A DNA stretch of 64,000 nt from Pyrus communis (lineage: Eukaryota > Streptophyta > Magnoliopsida > Rosales > Rosaceae): NCBI RefSeq assembly GCF_963583255.1, contig NC_084813.1, positions 21,570,002 to 21,634,001 of the forward strand, in the 5' to 3' direction. Under the pieces are notes generated by a model that was not told the DNA's origin, searched no databases, and saw nothing but the letters and a program-made list of their open reading frames with translations. Below, in pieces: positions 1 to 12,300 of the stretch. Each line of letters starts with the position of its first letter. Positions within the stretch are counted from its first letter, which is position 1. Position numbers and translations under genes: made by a program.

Positions 1-1689
1 TGGCGCTAGCTCATCCAAAATCTTGCAGGCTCGGGCCACCTTGCCTGAGAGACAAAGCCCAATAGAGAGGGCCCTGAAGGAAGCAACATTCGGTGTGATG
101 CCCTTATCGATCATCATGTCCCAGAGCTTCAATGCCTCTTCATTTCTGTGCTCCTTAAAAAGTCCGCTGATGAGTATTGTGTATGTATAAACCGTCTGAT
201 CACAACCTTCCTCTTCCATTTTCTTAAAGAGTGCTAATGCTTCATCAGCTTTTCCACATTTAGCCAGGGCATCGATAAGGGCATTATAGCAGTATGAATC
301 CTGTGGACATCCCTTCACTACCATCTTTTCAAAGAGCCTTTCAGCCTCATCAAGCCTCCCTGCTTTTCCAAGACCATCGATTAGACTAGAATAAAACATA
401 GCGTTAACTGCCATCCCCCTGCCTTCACAAAAAGCAAAGTACTCCATTGCCTCCTCCACTCTCCCACTCTTACATAATCCATTGACGATAACCCCGTAAG
501 TGACCTCATCTGGTTCAACCCCGTCATTTTCCATCCTCTCGAAAAGCTTCATTGCAACCTCAATGCTCCCACATTTCACATATGAATCGATCAATGCTGT
601 ATAGTTTGCCACATTGGCTTTACATCCCTTCCGAATCATATCTTCAAATACAGCATATCCTTCCATACATTTCCCACCTTTGCAAAGCCCGTTGATCACT
701 AAACTATACGCATGAGGTGGAATTTCAAGTCCTTTCTCTTCCATTTCTTGGTAAAGACCCAAACACGAATCAACATCTCCTTCTGAATAACACCCCTGTA
801 TTAAAGTCATGTAAGTAATCTTATCAGGTTCCACATTCCTCCCCTCCATAGCTCTGAACTTCTCCATTGCTTTCTGGGTTTTCCCTCCCTTACAATACCC
901 TTTAATCATTGTATTATAAGTCACAATGTCCGGTGCAATTTTCCCGCCTTCCATAACCTCAAAAACCCGCTCAGCGGATTCAATAAACATCGAATTCACC
1001 AAACCATTCAGTAAAAAGTTATAAGTGTACAAACTAGGCTCAATCCCATTCTCCTTCATTCGACGCCAAACCCACAACAGCTCATCAACCATTCCAAGAC
1101 ATCCAAAGCTTTTAATCAAAGAATTTGCCGCCGATGAAGTCATCAAAAAGTTCATTTCTTTAAGCTTAACAAGTACACATCGAATACGGTCCAAATCACG
1201 ACACACAGATAAAAGTTCAATCAAAGATACATAGCAGTCAAGCTTATGATGATACTTCTTCTGGCTACCAGCCCAAGCAAAGAACCGCAAGGCGGTTTTG
1301 GGCTTCCCACGAAGCTCAGAAGATTTTAACACATACGAAACAAAATTAGGAGACAATTTGATCAAGAATGTGCGACAGTAAGAGTCTAAATTGGCCTCCA
1401 TTGTAGGAGACCCATCTAAAAGATTCACAATTTGAGCGACCCACGGAGATGGGTCAAAATTTTGTGTGTTCGATACTACATCAGAGACGTCATTGAAAGG
1501 TTCTACCCATTCGGGAGGAGGGAGAGAGTCGGTGAAAACCCACCTGGAATTTGAGCCGAAACTTGACGTACAGTGAGAATTTGAAGCTTTCGACGAAGAC
1601 CCTCCATGGATGTACGGACGGGGAGGTCTTGGAGGAAGAATACGGGCTGATGAGAGTGATAAGGGAGCTCTCAGTAGGTTTCTTCTCAT
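1..1689 (-). CDS. PPR protein, mitochondrial type (3' end beyond window)
   Basis: A single uninterrupted reading frame runs from the ATG at 1689-1687 to the left edge, giving 563 codons with no stop. The first ~50 residues are rich in Arg, Ser and Pro and poor in acidic residues, like a mitochondrial presequence. From about residue 150 to the edge there are roughly eleven 35-residue pentatricopeptide repeats, with signatures such as VTYNTMIKGYCKGGK (~256-270) and YTYTILISGLFKEHRNEEAL (~501-520). P-class PPR proteins bind organellar RNA and act in its processing, stability or translation. From memory it resembles Arabidopsis At1g03560 closely in domain order and in the flank before the repeats; that protein is about 660 residues, so roughly 90-100 residues should lie outside the window. 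It is intron-free, as usual for this family. A broken copy of its 5' end lies at 26823-27060. Confidence 0.93.
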   Translation of the reverse strand, partial: MRRNLLRAPLSLSSARILPPRPPRPYIHGGSSSKASNSHCTSSFGSNSRWVFTDSLPPPEWVEPFNDVSDVVSNTQNFDPSPWVAQIVNLLDGSPTMEANLDSYCRTFLIKLSPNFVSYVLKSSELRGKPKTALRFFAWAGSQKKYHHKLDCYVSLIELLSVCRDLDRIRCVLVKLKEMNFLMTSSAANSLIKSFGCLGMVDELLWVWRRMKENGIEPSLYTYNFLLNGLVNSMFIESAERVFEVMEGGKIAPDIVTYNTMIKGYCKGGKTQKAMEKFRAMEGRNVEPDKITYMTLIQGCYSEGDVDSCLGLYQEMEEKGLEIPPHAYSLVINGLCKGGKCMEGYAVFEDMIRKGCKANVANYTALIDSYVKCGSIEVAMKLFERMENDGVEPDEVTYGVIVNGLCKSGRVEEAMEYFAFCEGRGMAVNAMFYSSLIDGLGKAGRLDEAERLFEKMVVKGCPQDSYCYNALIDALAKCGKADEALALFKKMEEEGCDQTVYTYTILISGLFKEHRNEEALKLWDMMIDKGITPNVASFRALSIGLCLSGKVARACKILDELAP

Positions 1690-2408
1690 CAGGGTTTTGG
1701 GTGTTCTGTTCGCCTGTGTGCTCAGTCAGTCAAGCTCAAAGCCTGAAACGGTGAAATGGTTTATGCAGATTTTGTTTTTTTTGGGTCGTATTTTTTATTG
1801 GGCTTTTTGGTTAATTTTTTATTTTCAAACTTCTACTATTCATAAGGCCCAATTGGCAACATTGCTGGATTTTGTTTCTTGTCGTTTCTAACATTCCAAA
1901 TGGATCCTCAAGAACAAAACTAATTGAACAAAAACACAAAAAAAAAAGATTATCAAGTAAAAGTTGTCTACATCTCAATCAAGACTATAATTTGCTAAAC
2001 TATCTGCCACAAAACTCGTCTCTATAAACATGCCGAAGATCGCATTGCCAAGATCTTTAAAGCAACGGTTGGTTTGATATATTTGGGGTGGAATTAAATC
2101 CTCATTGGTTTTAGGAGTGAAATTTATAATTCTATGATTGTCTAGGAAAGAATATACACAAGAAGTCCTAATTCTGGTAGGAAAAGATATCCTTTGTTAA
2201 TCTCATCATATCCTCCTCCATATAAATGCGAACTTTCAATCCCACATCACATTCTTCCTGCCGCTCATTAGACGATCTATCGATACTATTCTCTCTCTAT
2301 CTCTATTGTGTAGTTTAGTTCCCTTTATACTTCATCATACCGTTGCGTATGAGGTCGAGAATTTAATCTTTAATTGTTTGATTACGCAGGTACTAGGACT
2401 ACTGAGAG
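1690..2408. other. Divergent intergenic region between the PPR and F-box genes
   Basis: This holds the upstream flank of the PPR gene (leftward) and the leader of the F-box relic (rightward). It is A/T rich, with a short CT-rich stretch at about 2290-2310 that corresponds to the long CT microsatellite at 27621-27673 in the second copy of the block. I saw no coding signature; short frames at 1551-1891 are antisense to the PPR 5' end or cross its flank. A similar sequence recurs at about 27060-27768. Confidence 0.5.
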
Positions 2409-3120
2409 ATGTCGAGGAACAAGAGAATAATGCACTGGACTACGGAGAAGCTGCAGGCCAAGAGAATGATGCAATCCACTGCCAAGATGCCGAGGAGAAC
2501 AAAGAGAATGATCAGTCAATGCACTGCTACGGAGATGCCTAGTACCAAGAGGATAAGGCAGTACAAGAGCACAACGCAGTTGATGGACCTCCCCTGCGAC
2601 GTCCTCCTCTCGAGACTCCCACAAAATTACCCGTTTCTTGCCGTCGTGTTGTAAGACCTTGTGTAGCCTAGTCGTCTGCCCGTGTCTTGCTAACATGTAT
2701 TCACAATATATTGCTACTACCGATGAAAAACTTGAGCCTCATCCTCGGATCATGGTTCTTACCAGGTCTAAGTTACTCACCTTACCGGTGAATTTTGGTA
2801 GTAGAGCCAAGAATGAACTTGCGTTGACATTCCGACCTTCATTGGAGCTCGCCAATACAATCTCAAGTTTTCTTCTGACTGCTTGCTTTGCCTGAAGAAC
2901 GAGCCAACATCATTAGAAGGAGGTGGTCAAGCCTTCCTAGTAAATCCTTTAAGAGAAGTTCTAAGGCTCCCACCAAGTAAATTCGACGAAGCTCCAAACT
3001 GCACGTACGACTGGTATGGTATGGGATGCCAGTTCTTGCTCCCACAAGATTGTACGGGTATCTAGACCCAAATTTATGTTTTGGGCTCATCGTCAATCGT
3101 CATGGCGATAAATATCAATA
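2409..3120 (+). pseudogene. F-box / F-box-associated domain gene relic, copy A
   Basis: An open stretch from ATG 2409 encodes a basic N-terminus of about 13-residue units, each with a KRM/KRI core (TKRMISQ, STKRIRQY), running into an F-box start, MDLPCDVLLSRLP, at about 2583-2622. Compared with copy B, nine bases are missing inside the F-box after DVLL. The F-box continues in another frame with the typical VCKTLCSL sequence (about 2645-2670). A third frame at 2883-3045 encodes an F-box-associated segment with EPTSLEGG, FLVNPLREVLRLPPS and WYGMG. F-box proteins are substrate receptors of SCF ubiquitin ligases. At least two frame changes make this a pseudogene. No intact F-box gene is seen in the window. 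Confidence 0.75.
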
Positions 3121-3239
3121 CGCTCAGCTCCTCCTCTTTTTTTGAAGTGCGAGAGGAGACAAATATCATTATGCACAGCCCCTCCTTTTTTGAAAGGTGC
3201 GAATTGCGTTCCTGCGTATGGAAACACACATCATGAAAG

Positions 3240-3810
3240 TGAGATTAACCTGTAAGTTGAGATGCATGTTATTTTAAAAATTGAAAATCATGTAAGCCAA
3301 GAAAATCTAAATGCAAAGAAGCAAGAATCGCCGACAGAGGTAAGTCATGCTACACTAAGGTTGAGGAAGACAAGCCATGTTACCAAAGCTGTCCACAACA
3401 ACATTCTCTACCCGCTTCATGTGAGAGTAATGAAAAGTCATATTCTTGATGCGAACCAGACAAGTAAACCATTTTATACGAAGAGGCAAGGAGAGAAAAT
3501 GTCTTCCAAGCGGATACAAGTAATAACATTAGAAGAATCACTTTTCAACCAAATACATACCAACCACGCTGATAAGAAAAATCAGTATAAAAAATAACTA
3601 CTATTAATTCTGCCAAGAAAAATTGTGATGACTAGTACCTCAAGAAAACTACCAAAAAAGACCATGTCCATCCCTAAAAACTCCCCACAAGCAATAATAC
3701 CAAGATTCCTTTTAGCTAAGGCATTAGTATTAAGCTTAAGCCAATTAAGGATATCAGAGTGGAGATCAAAGCACATGACGAATAATGTGAACCTTAAGAG
3801 GGATGAGTTG
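3240..3810 (-). pseudogene. LINE-type RNase H domain relic, copy A
   Basis: Read on the minus strand, 3776-3582 encodes WLKLNTNALAKRNLGIIACG and then a GSFLEVL segment, which matches the start of the plant RNase H domain attached to non-LTR retrotransposons (usual form: WIKxNTDGAxxGNPGxAxxGG). The catalytic Asp of NTD is Asn-Ala here. A second piece at about 3560-3400 reads WLKSDSSNVI, matching the later LESDS strand that carries another catalytic Asp. The frame then breaks repeatedly. It recurs at 30810-31420, so it was present before the block duplicated. Confidence 0.6.
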
Positions 3811-4827
3811 AATACCTAAAGAATAAATAATACAATCTTCCAAACCCTTTTTTTTTTTTTTTTTTTTTAAATTTATTTATTTATCAGAAGATTTAATTGA
3901 CATTCAGAGATGATGTAGAGAAACTGGGCGATCCTCGAAACGAAACTTATTGAGTCCTTTCAAAATAGTATTAACGATAAAAAATCCCACAAAAATGAAG
4001 ATGAAAATGGAAAATAGAAAAACTAGTTCTGAGACAAATAACAATCCACATATGTTGAATATTTTCTTAACTACTGGGTTAAATTTCTATGACAACACAC
4101 GTGTCTCTTATATTTACAAAGGAGATTGAAGAAAAATGTGATTCTATTTAACAATGTAATAGGGCATTTTTATGTTTGTATCCAATGAACAGTCTTTATA
4201 AGCAGTACTTTTTCTAGTGGCGACCAAGGCTCCAATTCCTTCATGATTCCAAAGCACCATTTAACAGTGGAAGCAACAACTCAAACAACTCATGTTCAAT
4301 ACTTCGATGCAGAACCTACCATATTGACATCAGAACGATCAAATTAACATATACTGAGACCACCGAACTCACATATAGCATATTGCGAGATGACAAAAAG
4401 TAAAAACTCAACTAAAGCGAGACTGTAAAACACAGATAATTCATATTGAATTTTGTAATTGTTACAAACACAAATTTATTGAAAATGTCCACCAGGCTAT
4501 CCAACACCTCCGACAACTTCACCACTCCCTAAAGAAATCCACAACAACCTCGAGTTAATCAAAGCAAGGTATGCATGTAAGAATATGAGTATGAGTATGA
4601 GACTGTATGTTATAGCCAACTATTTGGATTCAAATTGGTGCAAAGAAGTTTATTAGAAAAAGGTTTTGAATTGTTCAACACTTAGGATTGAAACATGGTT
4701 TCCATCCTAGTTTTTGCAATCATAGGTTCGATCCTGTAGAATTTGACCCATTTTATCATTGAGGGAAATTGTTGGACAAGAATTTCTTGTCAATATTCCA
4801 CTTGTATTCTAATAAAAGAGTGGATTG

Positions 4828-4870
<43 letters not shown>

Positions 4871-5154
4871 TAGGCCTCTGCTCACACAAACTGCATGCTT
4901 GATTTTGGACTAAGATCTATTATTAGTGCAAGCATTAAGGTTTTGTAAGAGAATGAGAAATTTTGGTATAGAAGATTGGTGGCTTCATCATCTACTGACG
5001 TCTCTGCAAGGAAAAATGCACTATTTGATGCCTTCTATAACTTTTTCTTGATTGCTTCTACATGTCAGTTTGGTTCTTTGTGTATCGAGTTGTAATTTTC
5101 ATACTTGTATGATACGTGATTCATAAGCTTAAGCTGTTGAATTATATTTTTTTA
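3811..5154. other. Non-coding intergenic DNA, duplicated in copy B
   Basis: There is no coding signal. It contains a poly-T run (about 3848-3868) and a (GT)n microsatellite. Most of it aligns by eye with about 31450-31760 and 33217-33950 in the second block. About 180 bases around 4690-4880, including the GT microsatellite, are missing from the second block. Confidence 0.5.
4831..4868. repeat. (GT)n microsatellite, 19 units
   Basis: Uninterrupted alternating GT runs for 38 bases. The corresponding part of the second block (about 33680) has no such run, so it separates the two copies. Confidence 0.97.
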
Positions 5155-6756
5155 GGGTTTTTTTATTTTTTATTTTTATTTTATATCACAAATAGTTATT
5201 GAAATTGACTTACACCATCAAAATGGTCCTTGAAATTGAACATCGATCAATGTAGTTTCTGAAAATATATGTCGCAAATCAATGTGTTCCTTCCATCACA
5301 ATTTGTTAAAAATTCTGTTAAGTGATGATGTGGCACATAAATGGACCCCACAAGATTTACGAGTTTTTATTACAAATGGTCGTCCTTGAAATTGACTCAT
5401 ACCTTCAAGATGGTCCCTGAAATTGAAAATCTATCAATGTAGTCTATGAAAATAAGTGTCACAAATCAATATAGTCAATCCGCCACAATTTTGTAATTTT
5501 TTTATTATGTGTTGATGTGGGTTTAATAATTTAATAATTAATTAAAAAAATTGTCTAACTACTTTTTAGCATAATAGAATTTTGGGAGTCTTAATGAAAC
5601 ACTCATAGTACTATTCACTTTTAACGTTAAAGACATTTTTATTATGAAAAATCACTCCTGATACTATTCACTTACAACAATATTTTGTCCTTTTAATTAA
5701 AACTAAAGTTTTTGAGAACTTTTTGTTAATTTTCCTTAGATTTTTATTTTTATTTTATATTTTTTATTTATAGTAGGGCCTACTTTGAAGAAAGATTCCT
5801 TCCATAAATTCTTAAAGGCACAAGGCTTAACCAAGGCCAAATAGGGGTTTTGGAAATAATTTTCAACCAATAATAGAATAGCCTTGGTTAGAACGTTATT
5901 ATCTCAAGCGAACCTTGCTGTTCTCTGCGTCATCAAATCACCAGGGGAGCGCCCAAAAAGCTCTCCAAAATTAAGGTTGTGAGAATGTTGATCGCCTAAA
6001 TGTTAACGACGATGTCACTGAACTCATCCCCAATCCAAGCCGTCACCAAAGATGATCACGATCCAGGTCCAATTCAGTGAAGCGTGTCGAAGTGTGTAAA
6101 GATGGATGTATTGAGATTTTTTTTTTCTTCTAGAGAGTAGACAACGACGGCTACCATAGATGGAGGGTAGAGGAAGACTTGTGTGACCTATTTATATGTC
6201 ACATCAGCATATAATAAATTTTTTGACAAAATTATGATGGAAAAACTATATTGATTTGAGACACTTACTTGCGGGACTATATTGGTCAATTTTCAATTTC
6301 AAGAACCATTTTGATGGTGTGGGTCAATTTTAAGAACCATTTTGATGTCGCGGGTCAATTTCAATGACCATTTGTGATTAAAAAACAAAATGACTCATGG
6401 GCCCATTTATGTGCCACATCTGCAATTAACTGATGTGAAAACGTAACAATGGATTTAGTGTCCTACTAATACTGGCCTTTATCGAATTTTATCCATAGAT
6501 TGACTAAGTTCATAAAAAAAGATAACGAAGACAAAATGAGTAAAGGAAAATTATTACAAATAAGTCATTTGAATGATGAACATATATATATATATATATA
6601 TGCGTTCACTTATATAAAAATTTTAACAGAAATGTAACCGAAGGACAACATTAATTTGCGGCACTTATTTTCAAGGACTATATTGATTGATTTTCAATTT
6701 TAAGAACCATCTTGATGGTGAAAGTTAATTTCAAAGACTATTTATGATAAAAACCC
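5155..6756. mobile_element. Foldback (Mutator-like) DNA element with doubled arms
   Basis: The ends are inverted: GGGTTTTT on the left and AAAAACCC on the right. The left arm carries two successive copies of a module about 150 bases long (TTGAAATTGAC, CATCAAAATGGTCC, then a TGTCGCAAATCAAT-like sequence) at about 5180-5340 and 5370-5520. Inverted copies sit at about 6220-6420 and 6630-6756. The middle (5520-6220) is unrelated and may hold captured host sequence; it has no convincing reading frame. The element is missing at the matching place in the second block (about 33940), which marks a recent insertion. A duplicated target is hidden because both flanks are T-rich. Confidence 0.65.
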
Positions 6757-7732
6757 TTTTTTTTTTTTTTTTTTGTAAGTTTAGACTGTTTAGTCGTAAA
6801 AGGCAACCAAAAGAAAAGACATATCCAACATGAACCCAAACCAGATGAGGTAGATAAAATAGAACATTGCCAAAAGGTAACAACAGAAGATTCAAAGATT
6901 CTAGTTGCCAGACCGGATGTTTACAAATCCATGAGACTGAGAAAACGTGGAAAAGTTATAGGGACTTCCTCCTTCAATTAGTCCATGGAATCATCAATCA
7001 TGGATCACACGACACGCGCCGAATTATATATCGGCAGGCTTGTATTCCTTCAACATGATTAAGACTGTGTCCCTTATACTAGTCTCAACCTTCGTATTTG
7101 CAGGCGGCCTCCAAATATTCGGATTCACACTCAGTCAGTCTTGTGATATCTATTCTTTTATTCTATTAAGAGAAGAGAGGGCTTGTCAACTTTTTGCCCC
7201 CTTTTCTTTCAAGTTTGCCTTCACTTTTGAATACACAATGTTGACATGAGGAGGGTAAAATATATAGTAATTTTGTATCTTTTGAACTTTTTCCCCTTTT
7301 TTGCCTATTTTGCTCTCACTTTTGATACACAATATTTACATAAGGAGGGTAAAATAGTACATTTATATCGAAATATTTACAGAAGATAAAAAATATGCAC
7401 TTATTAAGAGAAATTATCCCACCATCATTTTTTCATACACGTAAGTGAAATCATGATATTTTTTGGATAATTTGAATGAACTGAAGCGGTTGCGCTTGAG
7501 GAGAACGTGGAAGGAGGTGTACGGTTGTTCACACACACAAAATGTGTGCTCTTTGCTAGTATATAGTTATATAAACTGTGGTCATAAATCATGGACCATT
7601 TCCATATTCAGATAAGTACTAATAGGATTAGTTGTGTTTGTTATGGCCACCAAGTACGTACCTATCTTTAGGTATACTTAATAAGCTATCATATTTTTTG
7701 TATAACAAACAATATTTCTACACAAAAGGGAC

Positions 7733-7860
7733 ATGTATGGGCTTGGCCTCACAATAAGTTAGCAACAATGTGGTTCAAATTCGTCTTTGGCGAGAATTAA
7801 ACCTAAGATCTCTCACTTACAAGTGAAGATGAATATCACTTGATCGTAGTACTAAATAAC
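7733..7860 (-). mobile_element. tRNA-derived SINE, copy 1
   Basis: Read on the minus strand it starts TTAGTACTACGATCAAGTGA (pol III A-box-like), then TTAGGTTTAATTCTCGCC (B-box-like), then a 3' part with CTCATTGTGAGGC-like sequence. The same layout recurs at 8659-8832, 36590-36722, 38766-38913 and 57177-57315. The 3' tail is not clear in this copy. Confidence 0.6.
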
Positions 7861-8658
7861 AATTAGCTATCATATTCATACATAAAAAAGTTAATAAAAA
7901 TTAATAACGAAATAGTTATCAAACAAAGTTTAAATTTATATATTGTATTTGAATTGTTACGGGGTGACATTTTCAAGCCAAATACGTGGACAATATAAAT
8001 TGGGTGACACGGAGCACATGTGGCCGTTGATCTTCACACATGAAACCTGAATTTGATATATATCATGAATAAAGTTGAAGGTCCACCATAAAATTAATTG
8101 ACAAAATGAAAAGTAGCCCAACCTTTTAAAAGTCTTTACAAAATTTTTCATTTCACCAATGTGAGACTTTTTTACCTTCATATCCTCACAGTTTCTTTGC
8201 GTCTACTCTGCTTCATTACGTTACACCTTGTGCTCGCGCAGAATAATCTGTTACCAAGTTGAAAAGTCCATATGTCTGCCAGATACCCTTTGGCCCTCGG
8301 CATCAATAAATTTCTGTTACATGCGTATTACGTTAAGTAGGTTAACTAATTAGGAAGTATTTAGAACTGTAGTAGTGTGCTTGACCAGTAAGCACGAAGA
8401 ACCAGTGCAGATTTTCATTAATAATCATGATTAGAGTATACCGACTAACTTATTCTCAGTTGAATAAACACCACACACACATACACAAAACTGACATATG
8501 CCAGCGAAACAAGATAATGACATGATCGGTCGAATCTCTAAATTAATGTGGGACAACGCTTCCTACATGTAACAGTCATGAACTTAAAAACTTGGAAGGA
8601 AAGAAAAAAAAAAGAAAAAAGAAAAAAAAAAAGAGAACTAGAATTTAGAACTAAACAT

Positions 8659-8832
8659 TTTTTTTTTCTTCTCTAACAATTGATATTATCTACATTAAGA
8701 GGAGGGAGGTCGGACTTAGCCTCACAATGGGCTAGCAATAATGTGGTTCAAATTCGCCTTTGGTAAGAATTGAATCTAAGATTTTTCACTTACAAGTGAA
8801 GATGAATACTAGCAGATTGTAGTACTAAGTGA
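8659..8832 (-). mobile_element. tRNA-derived SINE, copy 2
   Basis: Minus-strand SINE with the A/B-box layout of the family. Its poly(A) tail is seen as a T run at about 8660-8668. It is flanked by ACTAAAC on the left (about 8650) and the right (about 8834), which fits a target duplication from LINE-mediated insertion. The TPS-B upstream region has an unoccupied site in this position. Confidence 0.65.
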
Positions 8833-9263
8833 CACTAAACTTGTTTTAATTGAGAAAAATTTCCGTGTTTTAAACCGACTCTTGTTACAATATGTCTAAT
8901 AATTTAGTAATACTCTATCTTATATTCTTAAAATTTAACCCTGTCGCTAGATCGTGGATTAATTAGTTATACTGATTCAAATGGTGTGATAGAAAGTTTA
9001 GGATACTTACCTTGTAAAGATGGATTAAAAATTAATAATACAATAGTCACGACGAGAAGAAAAACTAAATCTAACAGAGTTATAATGCCTCCGTTGAGTG
9101 GGGCTATTGTGGACAGAAGCCAATACGGGAATGGCCATCGTGAAAACCATGCACCAATGGGTTGACTTCAACTGACACTAATGTCTGTGGCAATTGTATC
9201 GAAGCTTCGTCCGGGAACAAATGTGGACATGGATCAATTAGTATGCACATGCTTGTAGCTCTC

Positions 9264-9271
9264 TATAAATA
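9264..9271 (+). promoter_or_regulatory. TATA box of TPS-A
   Basis: TATAAATA inside CTCTCTATAAATACCAT, 109 bases before the chosen ATG. The same sequence stands at the same distance before TPS-B (39788-39795), and conservation after duplication supports a core promoter. The transcription start itself cannot be read. Confidence 0.75.
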
Positions 9272-9379
9272 CCATAGAAATTATATGCTTGATCTGCAAG
9301 ACATAACAAAAGCAAAAAAACAAGTGTGTGAGTACCTAAGTACCTGAGAGTGTGTGAGCATCTGAAAACACAATATTGC

Positions 9380-12300
9380 ATGGATTCTCAAGAAATTTTG
9401 GTTAAGAATCTTGTAATGAAAGCCAAACAAGAATTGTTTTCACCGGATGTTGATCTTGTTTCTCTTGTTCCTCCATCTCCTTATGACATTGCGTGGCTGT
9501 CGATGATTCCGAATCCTCATCGAGGATCAGATGAACCCTTGTTCAAGGGATGCTTGGATTGGGTTCTCCAACACCAAACCACAAGTGGCTTTTGGGGAGA
9601 TGATAACCATGTTCCAACCCTAGAATCCCTCACTTCAACTCTTGCTTGCATTGTTGCACTTGCCACATGGGATGTTGGCCATGATGCCATTCGGAAAGGT
9701 ACGTAAAAAGAAAATAGTTGATCAAATTTTGCAAACCCCGGAAAAATTTAATATCAAAAGGATAATGTAGAGAAACCAAAATTTTAAATCGAATTTGCAA
9801 AACAAATGATGTGTCACCAATAGGAAATAAACATGTTAATTAGCACTTAATTAATAATCCAATAATTAACAACCACATGATTTGGTTTAAAAATTTGGTT
9901 TTTCTAGCATTACCCATATCGAAAATACCTGTTTATGCAGTTGGAATAATTGGTTGTTGCAAATTTTTCTTATGTTTATTGCTTAGGGCTGGCATTCATC
10001 CATGCAAGTACAGAGAAGCTACTGCAAGAGCAAAACAATTCTTTTCCTGAGTGGTTTGTGATTGTTTTCCCAGCAATGGTGGAACTTGCAGAGAACAAAG
10101 GACTGCATGTTCATTTTTCTCATGGTTCAACAGCGCCGGTAGAACAAGTCTTCCAAAAGAGATCAAAAATATTCCAAATGCATAGGTATATATAGTTTTT
10201 GGTTTTTATATTTTATTTAGAAATAAGGAGAAAATACAAGAAATGAAGAAAGTTGAGGTTCCACCATAAAACCTTTTATAAGCCCTTGCAAGATTTCTCA
10301 TTTCACCAATATGAGACTCTTTTATCTTCACATGCTCACGGAAAGAAGTTAGTGATGAATAAGGATAGAGGATTGATGACGGGTAAAATATGGAAGAAAT
10401 ACACATTAAATAATACACAACATGAAAACTAAAAACAAAAAACAATTTTATCATGGATTTTCTTTTTTAGTTTGGTTTTCCCTTTCTATTGCATTACATG
10501 TGCATTTCTCCTCCTCCCTCCTCCCACTCTATTGCACTTTCTTTCCATCTCTAGTAAGAAAAAACTAAAAAACTGAAGATGAAATATTTATCAAACCAAA
10601 TCCTAAAATATTTAATCTAGTTTTTGTTGGGGGCAGGTTGGTGCAAAGTAGTGATCAGCGACAGTATTGTTCACTAGAACTCATGCAATACCTGGAAGCT
10701 TTGCCTGAAGCATATGATATTAACCTCAATGAGACTCTACTGCTATGCCAAAGCGAGGAAGATGGGCTGTTAATCCAATCCCCATCAGCTATTGCATATG
10801 CTTTTATGAAGACAGGGCGTAAGGAATTTTTGTCCAAATTGAATTCTATTGTCCGAAGATGTGGGTTCTCAGGTACGTTTTTTTTTTTTTTTTTGGTCAA
10901 GAGTTCTCAAGTACGTTTGACATGCATGCGCAATTCAACTCTATCCATTGCCAAAATTGAATTCACGTGGCCAACAATCCCAATAACGTTTGTTTCTGTT
11001 TTGTTTTTTTCCTTCCTATGACGTCTATGCTGCGTAATCTGCTGCCACCTGTACAAATATCATACATGCTAATTATATATACTATCCTATCCTTATACAC
11101 TTTGTGGATATGAATATCTCTTTTGTTTGTTTTTAAAATGAAAATGAGAGAAGGGGATGTGAGAGTGTGAGGAGAGGTTTGTGTTTTTTGTTTTTATTTT
11201 TTAATATTAGATATGTTAAAATCATATGTAAGTGTGGCTTCACTAGAAAACAACAAAATTTAATATTGTGAACTTACATTATTGTTCCTTTTTTTTTTTT
11301 TTTTTTTTGGATAGAAGATTAAATAGTCATCATCATCTTTGATTGACAAAAGAAATTATATTAATAGGTAATTTAGATAAACCTTTTGAAACACTTAAAA
11401 TTTATCTTCTCCAATAAAGATTTAAAAAAAACAATGTAACATTAAAAAGGGTAAAATAGTAATTTAACTTGTACATGAGACCTACGTTTTTGGTGGTTAT
11501 TATTATTAGTTTGCTTCGTGTGCCTCTTCTCCGCTTTTCTGTATTCTGCCCTCTGTTCCGTACTGGCCACATGGACGGTCAAGGACAAAAGAAATTTCTG
11601 GAAGGAGATATGATTCTGGATTTTGAGGGAGGAGAGAAACATCGACGCCGTGGTCACGTCGACAATTTTGAAAAAGGATGGGCAACTGTTAAAATGCAAA
11701 TACCTATATAACCACACGATCTATTTCAACGGTCAATATAAATTGGTTTGTAGAATCCGAACACGAAGTCCGGAGAAAATCAGAGTCTGCACTGAGGTGG
11801 TTGGTGAAGGAAGGGGAAGATCGAGGTGGAGGCAAGAGAGAGGTTTTGTTAATGTTTTTCATGATTCAATAAATTTTTATTAATTTTATTAATATATTTA
11901 TTTTAAAAGACTTTTTTGTTTTTAAGTAATTAATAATGAGGATAAATTTATCTTTAAGAAAATATTTTAGGTGATGTCAACCTTCAACGAGTTATGTGAA
12001 AGTTTCAGATAACGTTAGTATAATGTTTCAGACGTGCAGAATTTTTGTGAAAACATGATAAGTAAGCTTAAAAGGGTGTTTTTGGTATACAGTTGACCAA
12101 AAAAATTGTTACTAAATTACAAAAGAACTTTATAGTTTAGTTGATCAAGAGCATTTGTTATTGGTTCAAAATATCCTGTTTGATTCCCCACCCCACGCCA
12201 CCCCCCCTTTCTCTCCAGGCGCCCAAACACCGGGGGGTGTATTTTATATGTGATGTAAATTATCCCTTGTAAAACAAAATGACAAATTAACCACATCAAC

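Larger units (their letters stand above)
6757..9263. other. Upstream region of TPS-A
   Basis: No reading frame here is convincing. 6960-7160 is a segment repeated at 34550-34870 and, in part, at 36700-36900 and 57000-57180; it contains CTTCAACATGATTAAGA and GGCGGCCTCCAAAT. Two SINE copies lie at 7733-7860 and 8659-8832. From 8840 on the sequence follows the TPS-B upstream region closely. TTGAC cores (W-box type, WRKY sites) occur at about 9160-9175, roughly 90 bases before the TATA box. Any regulation by WRKY factors is inference. Confidence 0.5.

Noticed and set aside
3262..3597. 111-residue plus-strand protein
   Set aside because: It is antisense to the RNase H-like relic and shows no domain of its own.
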